Source: Serratia fonticola
Lineage (GTDB): Bacteria > Pseudomonadota > Gammaproteobacteria > Enterobacterales > Enterobacteriaceae
Length of the DNA stretch: 64,000 bases
NCBI RefSeq assembly: GCF_006715025.1
Contig: NZ_VFMK01000001.1
Coordinates: 5,456,001 to 5,520,000 of the forward strand
Direction: 5' to 3'
Shown: piece by piece, positions 25,883 to 35,554 of the stretch
Numbering within the stretch: position 1 is the stretch's first letter
How the letters are laid out: each line of letters begins with the position of its first letter
Program-made: the position numbers and the translations under genes
The notes under the pieces: generated by a model
The model's input: the letters and a program-made list of their open reading frames with translations, nothing else
What the model was told of the DNA's origin: nothing
Databases searched by the model: none

Positions 25883-26410
25883 ATGAGCTTGAATCTGGTC
25901 CCTGCTGGCAAAGACTTGCCAGAAGACATCTACGTAGTTATCGAAATCCCGGCTAACGCCGATCCAATCAAATACGAAATCGACAAAGAAACCGGCGCCC
26001 TGTTTGTTGACCGTTTCATGTCCACGGCGATGTTCTACCCGTGCAACTACGGTTACATCAACCACACCCTGTCTCTGGATGGTGATCCGGTAGACGTGCT
26101 GGTTCCAACCCCTTATCCGCTGCAACCCGGTTCAGTGATCCGTTGCCGTCCGGTTGGCGTACTGAAAATGACTGACGAAGCCGGTGAAGATGCGAAACTG
26201 GTTGCCGTACCGCACAGCAAACTGACCAAAGAGTACGATCACGTGAAAGACGTGAACGACCTGCCAGAACTGCTGAAAGCGCAGATCGCTCATTTCTTCG
26301 AGCATTACAAAGATCTGGAAAAAGGCAAATGGGTGAAAGTGGAAGGTTGGGCAGACGCTGCTGCAGCCAAAGCGGAAATCATCGCCTCTTTCGAACGCGC
26401 CAAGAAGTAA
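25883..26410 (+). CDS. ppa: Inorganic pyrophosphatase
   Basis: 175 residues. Hydrolyses pyrophosphate to drive biosynthetic reactions. The signature DGDPVDVLV carries the metal-binding aspartates (66, 68 and 71), and Glu21, Lys30 and the RCRPVGVLKMTDEAGEDAK region are conserved. It starts MSLNLVPAGKDLPEDIYVVIEIP, as in E. coli. A hairpin terminator follows. Confidence 0.98.
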   Translation: MSLNLVPAGKDLPEDIYVVIEIPANADPIKYEIDKETGALFVDRFMSTAMFYPCNYGYINHTLSLDGDPVDVLVPTPYPLQPGSVIRCRPVGVLKMTDEAGEDAKLVAVPHSKLTKEYDHVKDVNDLPELLKAQIAHFFEHYKDLEKGKWVKVEGWADAAAAKAEIIASFERAKK

Positions 26411-26430
26411 TTCGTCACCGGTGCTGAAAG

Positions 26431-26462
26431 AAAAACACCGCTCAATGAGCGGTGTTTTTTTA
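26431..26462. terminator. Shared terminator between ppa and ytfP
   Basis: AAACACCGCTCA / TGAGCGGTGTTT hairpin with A residues before and T residues after, in a 49-nt convergent gap; the T run overlaps the ytfP stop codon. Confidence 0.85.
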
Positions 26463-26810
26463 CTGCTTTTCGTCAAAACGCTTTAGCCAATCACCACTCT
26501 CAATCCGCGGAAAACCCTCTACGCTGTGTTTATACAGGTAGATCCACGCACTGCCATAAGGCGTCTGGATCAATTCACGCTTATAGTCCTTGGTGTTGCT
26601 TTTCAACTCATCCAGCTCAGCCAGAATCGATGAGTTAATACGATACACTTCGCAGTGTACTGTACCCTCTCCAGAGATCGCCGCCGGGTAGTGGCCCAGA
26701 TTATAAAGCTGATAGCCCTCTAACTCATGTTCACCCAGCCATTGGGCGTTGGTCATCCAATGGCTGTTCCCCTGCTTGCGTCGTAAACTGCCGTAGACAA
26801 TTATTCGCAT
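26460..26810 (-). CDS. ytfP: Gamma-glutamylcyclotransferase-fold protein YtfP
   Basis: 116 residues. The N-terminal VYGSLRR is the substrate loop of the GGCT/AIG2 fold; VHCEVYRI and LDELKSNTKDYKREL follow, with the expected acidic residue. No activity is established for E. coli YtfP. It begins 3 nt after tamB stops, making it the last gene of the tamA-tamB-ytfP operon. Confidence 0.93.
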   Translation of the reverse strand: MRIIVYGSLRRKQGNSHWMTNAQWLGEHELEGYQLYNLGHYPAAISGEGTVHCEVYRINSSILAELDELKSNTKDYKRELIQTPYGSAWIYLYKHSVEGFPRIESGDWLKRFDEKQ

Positions 26811-26813
26811 AGC

Positions 26814-29800
26814 TCAAAACTCAAACTGATAAAGCACATCCAGCGCCTGGTCAAGGCCAGACACTGCTTCCAGATACAACCTAGGCATCAGGCGGTATCG
26901 CAACGTTAGCGTGGCCAATGAATCGAATATCCCCACCCCATATTTTACTTGTAAGCCAGGGAGGACATAGCCGCTCACCACTACCTGGGAACTGTCACCA
27001 ACTCCCTCGGTATCTAGGGCCAGATTACTTACGCCAAACGCCTCGCCGATTTTACCCACAAGTTGACCACTTTGTGCAACCCCCATGCCAATTAACATTG
27101 AGGTCATAGCGTTACCATCCGCACCGGAACTGCCCAGTCCCTGACCACGCAACAGGTACGATAGCGCTTCCTGCTGTGACATAGCCGGATCAGAGAATAC
27201 TTCCAGCCTTGGTGCATCGGCCATTCCTGTCACTCGCACCCCGGCGGTGACATCGTCCTGTGTTGCATCAGGGTTACGGATCGCCTCGATATTCAGCAAG
27301 GGTTGATCCGGCGGCCCGGAGAACAGCAACTGCCCCTTACGCACGATCAGATCCTGCCCATAAGCATGGAACCGGCCCGAAGGGATATTAATTTGCCCAT
27401 TCAGCCCCAGGCCATTCTTGTCCTGTACCACTTTCAGATCGCCACGCAGTCTGGCTTTCAAACCAAAAGCATCCAGACGTACATCATTACCGACGCGAAC
27501 CATCAGATTGCTGTTGATGGGGATCCCCGCCGTGGCCGGTTGGATCGGTTTCAGCTGATTATTGAGCATCACCTCATCAGGTGAAATCCCCACCGCACTT
27601 TCCGGCAGTTCCTGCACCGTAATACGTGCCCATGGAATATCGACAGAACCGTTAAGCGAGAACAGCTGCGGCGTAGCTTCAAACACCAAATCAGGTGAAA
27701 CGTCGATGCGCACCATCGGTGGCAGGGTCACCCGCAGCCGATCGCCTTTGGCAGCGATGCGTGCCCGCCAGGCATTGATGTCCCGCCAGTCAGCATCACC
27801 GGCCAGATTCAGTTGGCCATGGGTTGTGGCCAGCAGCCCTTCCAGAGTCGACGTCATGCCGTTGAAGTTCAGCGTCAACCTGCCTTCGGTCATATCGAAC
27901 GGCATCCAGTGACCGACAATCGCCACCTTATCCAAGGCCAGACGACCAAACACTAATGGATTCTGCGCATTACCGCCCAATTGCAGATTGGCATTCAGCA
28001 TCCCCGCCGCTTTTTCATCCTGCGTCAATATTGGATTGAGCAGTGCCAGTGAAACGTTGGTGATGTTCACGTTACCGCTGATAGCACGACGAACCTGTGG
28101 ATCGGTGATCTGGACGTTGCCGTTGAATTGGCCGTTATTGGTCAGCTTAATCAGCCAGTCCGCCTGCGCACGGCCATTATTCAGACCGGCATTGAGGTTC
28201 AGCGTATCAAAGGCAATCGGCAATGCACTGCCTTGAACCTGCTGCACGACTTTAACCCCGTTCCCCGCTAGCGAAACTTTTGCCTGCGGCAACGCACCGC
28301 CCGGCTGCCAACTCACATCAGCCCGGCCACTGAAGACACCGCTCATCGCCGTTTCTGGCCCCAGGAACGGTTTGATCATCGCCAAATCAAAACGGTTAAG
28401 TACAACACTGGCCTGACCGCTGGCACCCGCTTCGATAGTTCTTGGCACACACAGTTCGGCATTCGGGTTCACCCAACAATGCGGCCCTACGCTGATTTTC
28501 TGCTGGGTATTCAGGTAATCCAAGGCGATAGCCCGGGTCAGGCGCCATTCACCCACCGGCGTATCAAAACGCGTGTTATTCAGGTTGCCGCGCCAGCGCT
28601 GCTGCTGACGATCAAAGCTGCCGGCCAAAGCCAACTGCCCGGATACCGGTTTACCCTCAATTTTCACCTGCAACCGATGATCGCGCTCACTACCTCTGGC
28701 ATCCAACGTTAACAGATTGATCTGCAGTTCATCCTGTTTCAGTTGCTCAACCCGAACCGCCAGTTGCCCCTGGATCTGATCGCTGGAACGGACATCGCCA
28801 TCGATCTTCACCCGATTAATGTGCAACGCCTGCCATTGCAAGCCTGTCGCGCTCAAGTCGGCCAGCAACTGTGGCGCCTGCAAATTACCACGCAGCTTTA
28901 ACTGTCCTCTGACGTTTCCACCAAGCCCCGGTAAGGCACCATCAAGGTGTGCTGCATCAATATTGGCATCCAGCGCCCAGTTTTTCTCATCCAACTGGCC
29001 TTTGACACTGAGCGTATTACGCCCCAACGCCAGGTCGATACCAGGGATCGTCCACTGCCCGGCCGCATTACCACGCAGTGACCCCCGCGCCGATACTTTG
29101 TTTTGCTTCACGTTGCCGTCGAGCTGCAATAGCGGCACCTGCAATTGCCAACTTCCACCGTGCAAACTGCCTCGGGTAGTGATTTTACCCTCCAGCCGTG
29201 CAGGCCATTCCGGCCATTGCTTAGCGGTATTAATCCCTGTCAGCGTCAGTTGCGACGTCCAGCTTATAGCGTTGCTCCAGTCTACCAATGCCGTAAGATC
29301 GGTATTCCCCTCCAGCGCTGCCAGCCGCAGGCGTTCAAGCCTGAACTGTGCCAAATTACCTTTACCATCCAGCGTCAACACCGCTGGCGGTAGATCCTGC
29401 CCTTTGATATTGGCACGGGTAGACAAGGCATAATCCGCTGCCTTACCGTTAAAACGCAGGCGGAAGTCATTAACCTGATACTGCGCTTCGCCTGTCAGCG
29501 GCCATTTAAGCTGCTTGCTTTGCAGCGTTAACGCCATCGGCAGGCCCACCTCCGCCAACTGCGTTTGCACATCCAACTGCGCGCCTACCGGCCCGGAGAG
29601 GTTAAGGGCCACTTTCAGCTCTTCACGCAGCCCCCCGGTGACATTCAGCTTGATCTTCTCGCCTTTCAGCGGATCGATATTCAACGTGCTGTTGGCCGTC
29701 ATTTCTACCGGCCAACTGCCGGTCAGCGTGGCCTGCCCTTTGGCAGAAAGCATGCCTTGTGGCGATCTCACGTCAAAACGATCCAGTTGAATGTGCTGAT

Positions 29801-30638
29801 CCTGAGTACTGGCCTGCAGCGACAACCGGGTGATCGCCACGTCAGTATCACCGGTTAAATGCAACTGCTCGCCGGTGATTTCCTGAACGGTAATATCCAG
29901 CGGCAGGCGAATTTCAGGCAAATCAGGTAATAGCGGTTTGGCAAATAGCGCCTTCAAGGTTTCGCCCAGCGCTTTTTCTTCCTCTGGTGGGGATACTCGC
30001 ACCGGGACAACAGCACTTTTCTCTGTGATCTTCTTCGCCACGGCATCCGCTGCGGGTTGAAGCGCTTCCGGCAACGGATTAGCAGGGGTTTTTGGCAACG
30101 CGATCAGTAACGCACGGACCGTGGTGGGCATCAAAGTTAGCGCTCGCTCCTGCCACTGCGCCCCGGTACTGAACTCGCCCAATGAAATAGCCGTATCATC
30201 TACGCTGACTTTAACGTTATTCAACGCCAGCTTACGCAAGGTAATGGGATAAGGCGTACTGAGATCGGTGGTCGGTTCGCTATCCTCTTCTACCGCAGCG
30301 GAAGGCGCCATTTCTGCGGTTTTCACCACCACGTCGACATCCTGTGCGGTCAGTGCATTAACACACAGCGAGCTGCGTTTAAGGCAGGAGAGATCGAGCG
30401 AAAGGTGAAATTGCCCGGCATTTACCGACACGCCCGGCATCTGGTACTTCACCCCTTTCAAAGTTAAATCACGCCAGCCACCGCTGACCGTGGCAATCTC
30501 CAGCCCGGGCACCCAGCGGGCCGCGCCATTGATGACCATATGCAGGCCGGTAGTGGTACCCAGCAGAAATGCCAGAATTCCCACCAGCAGCAACAACAGG
30601 ATTAAAAATCCCAGGCAAATCTTTTTCACCAGGCTCAT
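26814..30638 (-). CDS. tamB: Translocation and assembly module inner-membrane subunit TamB
   Basis: 1274 residues. N-terminal membrane anchor (about 7-29) followed by a very long beta-rich AsmA/TamB-type region and the conserved C-terminal DUF490 domain (GLQVKYGVGIFDSLATLTLRYRLMPRLYLEAVSG, ending YQFEF). It spans the periplasm as a hydrophobic groove and works with TamA; roles in autotransporter assembly and in phospholipid transport to the outer membrane are reported. It overlaps tamA by 4 nt (ATGA). Confidence 0.96.
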   Translation of the reverse strand: MSLVKKICLGFLILLLLLVGILAFLLGTTTGLHMVINGAARWVPGLEIATVSGGWRDLTLKGVKYQMPGVSVNAGQFHLSLDLSCLKRSSLCVNALTAQDVDVVVKTAEMAPSAAVEEDSEPTTDLSTPYPITLRKLALNNVKVSVDDTAISLGEFSTGAQWQERALTLMPTTVRALLIALPKTPANPLPEALQPAADAVAKKITEKSAVVPVRVSPPEEEKALGETLKALFAKPLLPDLPEIRLPLDITVQEITGEQLHLTGDTDVAITRLSLQASTQDQHIQLDRFDVRSPQGMLSAKGQATLTGSWPVEMTANSTLNIDPLKGEKIKLNVTGGLREELKVALNLSGPVGAQLDVQTQLAEVGLPMALTLQSKQLKWPLTGEAQYQVNDFRLRFNGKAADYALSTRANIKGQDLPPAVLTLDGKGNLAQFRLERLRLAALEGNTDLTALVDWSNAISWTSQLTLTGINTAKQWPEWPARLEGKITTRGSLHGGSWQLQVPLLQLDGNVKQNKVSARGSLRGNAAGQWTIPGIDLALGRNTLSVKGQLDEKNWALDANIDAAHLDGALPGLGGNVRGQLKLRGNLQAPQLLADLSATGLQWQALHINRVKIDGDVRSSDQIQGQLAVRVEQLKQDELQINLLTLDARGSERDHRLQVKIEGKPVSGQLALAGSFDRQQQRWRGNLNNTRFDTPVGEWRLTRAIALDYLNTQQKISVGPHCWVNPNAELCVPRTIEAGASGQASVVLNRFDLAMIKPFLGPETAMSGVFSGRADVSWQPGGALPQAKVSLAGNGVKVVQQVQGSALPIAFDTLNLNAGLNNGRAQADWLIKLTNNGQFNGNVQITDPQVRRAISGNVNITNVSLALLNPILTQDEKAAGMLNANLQLGGNAQNPLVFGRLALDKVAIVGHWMPFDMTEGRLTLNFNGMTSTLEGLLATTHGQLNLAGDADWRDINAWRARIAAKGDRLRVTLPPMVRIDVSPDLVFEATPQLFSLNGSVDIPWARITVQELPESAVGISPDEVMLNNQLKPIQPATAGIPINSNLMVRVGNDVRLDAFGLKARLRGDLKVVQDKNGLGLNGQINIPSGRFHAYGQDLIVRKGQLLFSGPPDQPLLNIEAIRNPDATQDDVTAGVRVTGMADAPRLEVFSDPAMSQQEALSYLLRGQGLGSSGADGNAMTSMLIGMGVAQSGQLVGKIGEAFGVSNLALDTEGVGDSSQVVVSGYVLPGLQVKYGVGIFDSLATLTLRYRLMPRLYLEAVSGLDQALDVLYQFEF

Positions 30639-32371
30639 AGTTCAGGCCCCAAACCGATATAAAACTGCACACCGTGGGTTTCTTTATCTCCAATCGGTGC
30701 GGCGATATCCAGTTTCACTGGCCCGACCGGTGACTGCCAGCGTACACCTACACCCGCGCCAGTTTTGAAATCGCTGTCTTTGATATCGTTAACCGCCTGC
30801 CCTGAGTCAACAAACATCGCTCCCCACCAGCGGCCAGTAACGTTGTATTGATACTCCAGCGAGCCCGTCATCATTTTGGATGCACCGGTCAGTTTGCCAT
30901 CATCACCACGCGGGGAAATCCCTTGGAATTTATAGCCACGGATACTGCGATCGCCACCGGCGAAGAAACGCAAATCTGGCGGGATCTTGTCGAAGTCGTT
31001 AGTTTCGATCCAGCCCACCTGCCCACGGATGACGAAGCGGTTTTTTTCCGCCAGTGTGCGGATCCAGACGTTTTGCGCCTGCATCAGCGCAAAGTCGACA
31101 CCGGATCCCCAGGTGGTATCTGATATATCAATAGAATAGCGCTGGCTGTCTCCCCAGACTGGCATCAAGCCACCGCGTGAGCGCGTACGGTTGATGCTAA
31201 CGCCAGGATAAAGCAACGTGGTGGTATTGGTGACGTTGCCTTGCGTAAAGTGGTCCAGACGTCCGCTGAGGTTCAGCGCTCGCTGCCAACCGCTGGAGAG
31301 ATCCCAGTTACGTGAAACCACCACTTTGGTGCTGTCAGATTGGGTATCGTTCAGATCTGTGCGTTTGAAACCGGCCTGCAGCAGGTAATACTGTTCAAGC
31401 GGGCTGCGCAGCAACGGAATTTTATAGGTCAGATCCAACTGCTGTTCCGGTGCCGAAATGCTCGCCGTCGTGGTCAGGCTGTGGCCCCGATCGTTCAACC
31501 AAGGCTTGCGCCAGGTGCCTCGTACCCGTGGACCGATATCGGTAGAGAAACCGCCCCCCAGCTCCATGATGTTACGGCTCCGTGGGGTGACTAACGCATC
31601 TAACGGCAAAATCTTGTTCTCTTTGGCATCGGTAAAATCAGGGGATACCACCACCGAGTTGAACCAGTTAGTGGCAGACAAACGGCGGTTCAGTTCGGCA
31701 AGATCGTTTGAGCTGTAGTCATCCCCCTGATGAAAGGGCACCAGATTTTGCAGGTAGTCTTCGCGGATTTGCGCCCCTTTAAACCTCACCTTACCGAAGT
31801 GATAACGCTCGCCACTGTTAAAATCAATATCCCAAAACGCTTGGTGTAGCTCTTCTGCAACACCAAGTTGGCTCTTGACCATGTTGGCATCAAAATACCC
31901 CTTACGCAGGGCAAGCCCGGTCATCGCGCTTTTAAAACTGTCATACTTACCGTGATTAAGGATCTCGCCAACAGTTGGCCGGCTGGTTTTGACCAGATTC
32001 AGATAGTCTTCATCGGTTCTGGCGCCCCCTTCCAACTGAATATTCGCCCCGGCAATACGCACTGGCTCACCCGGATTAACCTTGGCAAGCAATACTGGCC
32101 GCGAAAGTTTCGGGTTATCGTCAAAGGTGAAATCAATAATTGGCTGATAATAGCCCAGTGGCCGCAGCCCCTGGCGGATTGCTGCATCCACCCGCGCGCG
32201 AAAACGCCCTTCGGCATTGACCTCTTCCGGTGTGATCGCCGAAAGGCGCACACGGACGTTTTGCTCCAATTCTCCACTCAGGCCTTCAACCTGAAGCCGC
32301 ACATTCGCCGCAATCACCGACGGTGTAACGAATAGCGCACATAAAACGCAAAGGACACGGTATCGTGGCAC
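30635..32371 (-). CDS. tamA: Translocation and assembly module outer-membrane subunit TamA
   Basis: 578 residues. Signal peptide of about 21 residues (LCALFVTPSVIA), three POTRA-like domains (about 25-265) and a C-terminal Omp85 barrel with the lid-lock motif GGDRSIRGYKFQ and a final strand ending YIGLGPEL. First gene of the tamA-tamB-ytfP operon and divergent from msrA. Confidence 0.96.
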   Translation of the reverse strand: MPRYRVLCVLCALFVTPSVIAANVRLQVEGLSGELEQNVRVRLSAITPEEVNAEGRFRARVDAAIRQGLRPLGYYQPIIDFTFDDNPKLSRPVLLAKVNPGEPVRIAGANIQLEGGARTDEDYLNLVKTSRPTVGEILNHGKYDSFKSAMTGLALRKGYFDANMVKSQLGVAEELHQAFWDIDFNSGERYHFGKVRFKGAQIREDYLQNLVPFHQGDDYSSNDLAELNRRLSATNWFNSVVVSPDFTDAKENKILPLDALVTPRSRNIMELGGGFSTDIGPRVRGTWRKPWLNDRGHSLTTTASISAPEQQLDLTYKIPLLRSPLEQYYLLQAGFKRTDLNDTQSDSTKVVVSRNWDLSSGWQRALNLSGRLDHFTQGNVTNTTTLLYPGVSINRTRSRGGLMPVWGDSQRYSIDISDTTWGSGVDFALMQAQNVWIRTLAEKNRFVIRGQVGWIETNDFDKIPPDLRFFAGGDRSIRGYKFQGISPRGDDGKLTGASKMMTGSLEYQYNVTGRWWGAMFVDSGQAVNDIKDSDFKTGAGVGVRWQSPVGPVKLDIAAPIGDKETHGVQFYIGLGPEL

Positions 32372-32669
32372 ACGTTCTCCTAATTTATTTTATTTTCCTG
32401 TCAGTACCTTTGCTGTGGTGCTGAGGCGACTCCGCGCTATAGGGATCGCCCCCTTTATACAGCTTGGCTCCAGACGCTGCCTATCCGGCATTTTCTGTTA
32501 CCGAAAACAAGACGCATTCTTGGCTTTTTAGGCTCAAAATACTGCGTTAAGCTTATTTAGAGTATGCATAAACGCAATAGCAGGACTTATTGTGGGCAAA
32601 GAAGCGGTCAGATACAACTGACACGCGCCTCTATTAGGTCAATTCTTATTATGGCAACAGGAGTCAATC

Positions 32670-33311
32670 GTGGTGCAATCTTTTGATAAGTCTCAAAATG
32701 TCGATAAGGCAAGTGCGCTTCCTGGCCGCACCACTCCTATGCCAGTGGCGGCCACTAACACCGTAACTGGTCATTCAATGACCTTTGTGCCTGAGGGAAT
32801 GGAGACGGCTATCTTCGGGATGGGCTGCTTCTGGGGCGTTGAGCGCCTGTTCTGGCAACAGCAGGGAGTTTACAGCACCGCTGCAGGCTATAGCGGCGGC
32901 TACACGCCCAATCCAACCTACCGCGAGGTGTGCAGCGGCCAGACCGGCCATGCTGAGGTGGTCCGCGTGGTATTCGATCCTAAAGTCGTCAGTTACCGTC
33001 ATCTGTTGCAGGTATTCTGGGAAAATCACGATCCTGCGCAGGGTATGCGCCAAGGTGGAGACATTGGTACCCAGTACCGCTCCGCCATTTACTATGCCAA
33101 CGCCGAACAGCAGGCAGCGGCAGAGCAGAGTCTGCAGCGCTTCCAACAGGCGATGGATGAAGCCGGCGATAAGCGCACCATCACCACCGAAATCGCACCG
33201 GCACAGCCTTTCTACTATGCCGAAGACGATCACCAGCAGTATCTGCACAAAAATCCGGGCGGCTACTGCGGCTTGGGCGGCATCGGGGTGTGCCTCCCCC
33301 CACAGGGTTAA
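32670..33311 (+). CDS. msrA: Peptide methionine sulfoxide reductase MsrA
   Basis: 213 residues, the enterobacterial length. The catalytic cysteine is Cys53 in GMGCFWGVERLFW; resolving cysteines Cys200 and Cys208 lie in YCGLGGIGVCLPP. It repairs methionine-S-sulfoxide in proteins. Translation starts at GTG 32670, six bases after a GGAG. It is divergent from tamA across 298 nt. Confidence 0.97.
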   Translation: MVQSFDKSQNVDKASALPGRTTPMPVAATNTVTGHSMTFVPEGMETAIFGMGCFWGVERLFWQQQGVYSTAAGYSGGYTPNPTYREVCSGQTGHAEVVRVVFDPKVVSYRHLLQVFWENHDPAQGMRQGGDIGTQYRSAIYYANAEQQAAAEQSLQRFQQAMDEAGDKRTITTEIAPAQPFYYAEDDHQQYLHKNPGGYCGLGGIGVCLPPQG

Positions 33312-33362
33312 CTTACTAATTTTTAACCGCTGGCGGCCCTCACAGGGCAACTGCTATACTAT

Positions 33363-33392
33363 CCGGGGCCATTTGATGGCCCCGGTTTTTGA
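33363..33392 (+). terminator. Rho-independent terminator after msrA
   Basis: CCGGGGCC-ATTTGAT-GGCCCCGG followed by five T residues, about 50 nt after msrA and upstream of paeA. Confidence 0.85.
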
Positions 33393-33500
33393 TAAGACCT
33401 TGGTGGGTGCGGTGTACAACATCCCCCGATGATTGACTTTTTATACGGTACTACCCCTCCTAAAGAGCGCCGTCATCCCGTCGGCACGAATGGATAGACT

Positions 33501-34832
33501 ATGTTAAACAGTATTTTACTGATTCTTTTTCTGATCGCGGTAAGTGCGTTTTTCTCGCTTTCTGAAATTTCTCTGGCTGCGTCACGCAAGATAAAACTCA
33601 AACTGATGGCAGACGAAGGTAACGTCAATGCCGCCAGAGTCCTTAAACTGCAGGAAACACCGGGTATCTTCTTTACCGTGGTGCAAATTGGTCTTAATGC
33701 GGTGGCCATCCTCGGCGGTATTGTCGGTGATGCCGCATTCTCCCCGAGCTTTAAACTGTTATTCGACCGTTTCCTCTCACCCGAACTCTCGGAGCAAATC
33801 AGCTTCATGTGTTCGTTTGTGCTGGTAACCGGCATGTTCATCCTGTTCGCAGATTTAACGCCGAAGCGCATCGGTATGATTGCACCAGAGACGGTTGCCG
33901 TCCGGATCATCAACCCGATGCGTTTCTCAATCATGTTGTTCCGGCCGCTGGTCTGGTTCTTCAACGGCATGGCAAATCTGATCTTCCGCCTGTTCAAACT
34001 GCCAATGGTGCGTAAAGACGACATCACTTCCGACGACATCTATGCGGTTGTGGAAGCGGGAGCCCTGGCTGGCGTATTGCGTAAACAGGAACATGAGCTG
34101 ATTGAAAACGTCTTCGAACTAGAATCACGCACCGTGCCTTCGTCAATGACCTCGCGCGAAAGCGTGATCTACTTCGATCTGCGCGAAAGTGAAGAAAGCA
34201 TCAAAGAAAAGGTCTCGACGCATCCGCACTCAAAATTCCTGGTGTGTGATGGCCATATCGATCAGGTTGTAGGCTATGTCGATTCCAAGGACCTGCTGAA
34301 CCGGGTCTTGGGTAACCAGAGCCTGGTGTTAAGCAGCGGCGTACAAATCCGCTCGGCGCTGATCGTTCCGGACACCTTAACCCTGTCAGAGGCGCTGGAA
34401 AGCTTTAAAACCGCCGGTGAAGACTTTGCGGTGATCCTCAATGAATATGCGCTGGTTGTTGGCATTATCACCCTGAATGACGTGATGACCACGCTAATGG
34501 GCGACCTGGTTGGTCAGGGGCAGGAAGAACAAATCGTAGCGCGTGATGAAAGCTCTTGGCTGATTGAAGGCGGTACGCCAATTGAAGACGTGATGCGAGT
34601 GCTGCATATCGATGAATTCCCACAGGCTGGAAACTACGAGACCATTGGCGGCTTTATGATGTATATGCTGCGCAAAATCCCAAAACGTACCGACTTCGTG
34701 AAGTATGCCGGATACAAGTTTGAAGTGGTAGACATTGACAGCTACAAGATCGATCAACTGCTGGTTACCAAGTTGAGCGACAAGCCAGCATCGGTACTGC
34801 CCAAAGCCCCGGATGAACTCTCCCAGCCATAA
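33501..34832 (+). CDS. paeA: CNNM/CorC-type membrane protein PaeA (YtfL), polyamine export
   Basis: 443 residues. N-terminal DUF21/CNNM membrane domain with about four helices (from residue 4; GIFFTVVQIGLNAVAILGGI), two CBS domains in the middle (MTSRESVIYFDL; LSEALESFKTAGEDFAVILNEYALVVGIITLND) and a C-terminal CorC/HlyC domain (GNYETIGGFMMYML, KFEVVDIDSYKID). The E. coli/Salmonella homologue is reported to reduce cytoplasmic cadaverine and putrescine. It lies between msrA and ytfK, as in E. coli. Confidence 0.93.
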   Translation: MLNSILLILFLIAVSAFFSLSEISLAASRKIKLKLMADEGNVNAARVLKLQETPGIFFTVVQIGLNAVAILGGIVGDAAFSPSFKLLFDRFLSPELSEQISFMCSFVLVTGMFILFADLTPKRIGMIAPETVAVRIINPMRFSIMLFRPLVWFFNGMANLIFRLFKLPMVRKDDITSDDIYAVVEAGALAGVLRKQEHELIENVFELESRTVPSSMTSRESVIYFDLRESEESIKEKVSTHPHSKFLVCDGHIDQVVGYVDSKDLLNRVLGNQSLVLSSGVQIRSALIVPDTLTLSEALESFKTAGEDFAVILNEYALVVGIITLNDVMTTLMGDLVGQGQEEQIVARDESSWLIEGGTPIEDVMRVLHIDEFPQAGNYETIGGFMMYMLRKIPKRTDFVKYAGYKFEVVDIDSYKIDQLLVTKLSDKPASVLPKAPDELSQP

Positions 34833-34852
34833 TCCCTACGCCAGAAACGTCA

Positions 34853-34871
34853 GCGGCCCCGTCGGGGCCGC
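34853..34871 (+). terminator. Weak terminator hairpin after paeA
   Basis: GCGGCCCC-GTC-GGGGCCGC, an 8-bp perfect stem 20 nt after the stop codon. There is no T run after it, so termination may be partial. Confidence 0.5.
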
Positions 34872-34897
34872 AATTACTCTTGCAGGTGGCTCTCTAA

Positions 34898-35012
34898 ATA
34901 CCCTAAGAATTTCAAGTCGTAACCAAGCGATAAGCTTGTTCAACCCCAAACGCTTACTATTGTAAGTAGCTGGTGCAGCCAACGCTCAGACAACTTGAAG
35001 TCTGACAAGTAT
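34898..35012. repeat. ATACCC-ended palindromic repeat between paeA and ytfK
   Basis: About 115 bp. Left end ATACCCTAAGAATTTCAAG, right end (reverse complement) ATACTTGTCAGACTTCAAG. It lies in the 186-nt gap between two converging genes and stops 6 nt before the ytfK stop codon. Confidence 0.65.
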
Positions 35013-35018
35013 CGCGTC

Positions 35019-35225
35019 TTAACCCATCTCTGCCTGCAGTAACAACACCTGTCGGTTAACTTCTGACATCACATTGAAGTGGCGCTTGTCACGCACTTTC
35101 GGCAGCAGGATTTTCCCTTTGTCGAATTCAAACGCCCCTACATCCTTGATGTACAGTCTTCCCCGGAACAGGGTTTTTACATACTTGGCCACTTTAAGTG
35201 GGTTATAACGCTGGAAGATTCTCAT
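35019..35225 (-). CDS. ytfK: Stringent-response modulator YtfK (DUF1107)
   Basis: 68 residues, almost identical to E. coli YtfK: RIFQRYNPLKVAKYVKTLFRG, RLYIKDVGAFEFDKGKILLP and SEVNRQV. YtfK is reported to act on SpoT and raise (p)ppGpp during phosphate or fatty-acid starvation. GGAG lies just upstream of the start. It is divergent from ytfJ. Confidence 0.93.
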   Translation of the reverse strand: MRIFQRYNPLKVAKYVKTLFRGRLYIKDVGAFEFDKGKILLPKVRDKRHFNVMSEVNRQVLLLQAEMG

Positions 35226-35370
35226 AGTTTTAACTCTCCTCCCGTTGGATCCATGCGCTCAGCGAGCGGCCAAAGTGGCTGCCTCGACATTCGGAACGCA
35301 ACTTGATTGCTTTCTAATAGACCAAGTAAAGACGATTTTGTTCAACTCTGCCCGGTTTTCTACACTGGAT

Positions 35371-35399
35371 TTACACTTACTGACAGAATTGTATATAAT
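35371..35399 (+). promoter_or_regulatory. Candidate sigma-70 promoter for ytfJ
   Basis: TTACAC (35371-35376), 17 nt, then TATAAT (35394-35399). It is about 155 nt upstream of the ytfJ start, in the ytfK-ytfJ gap (35226-35554), where I see no other gene. Confidence 0.45.
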
Positions 35400-35554
35400 A
35401 ATTTATATCTTTTTCAGTATAACCATTCAAAATCCGCGTGTTTAGGGCCTGAGAGGAAAACTGCGATCCAGCTAACAGGACAGACCTCTGATGACCACCT
35501 ATGCTTTAGACTCCTGAGTCTTATCAATACTGTTTTCCTTTGGCAGGAGAATGC

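Noticed and set aside
33393..33500. Manganese (yybP-ykoY) riboswitch upstream of paeA
   Set aside because: A GGGGTAGTA-like string appears only on the minus strand, where there is no gene to control; the plus strand lacks the expected signature.
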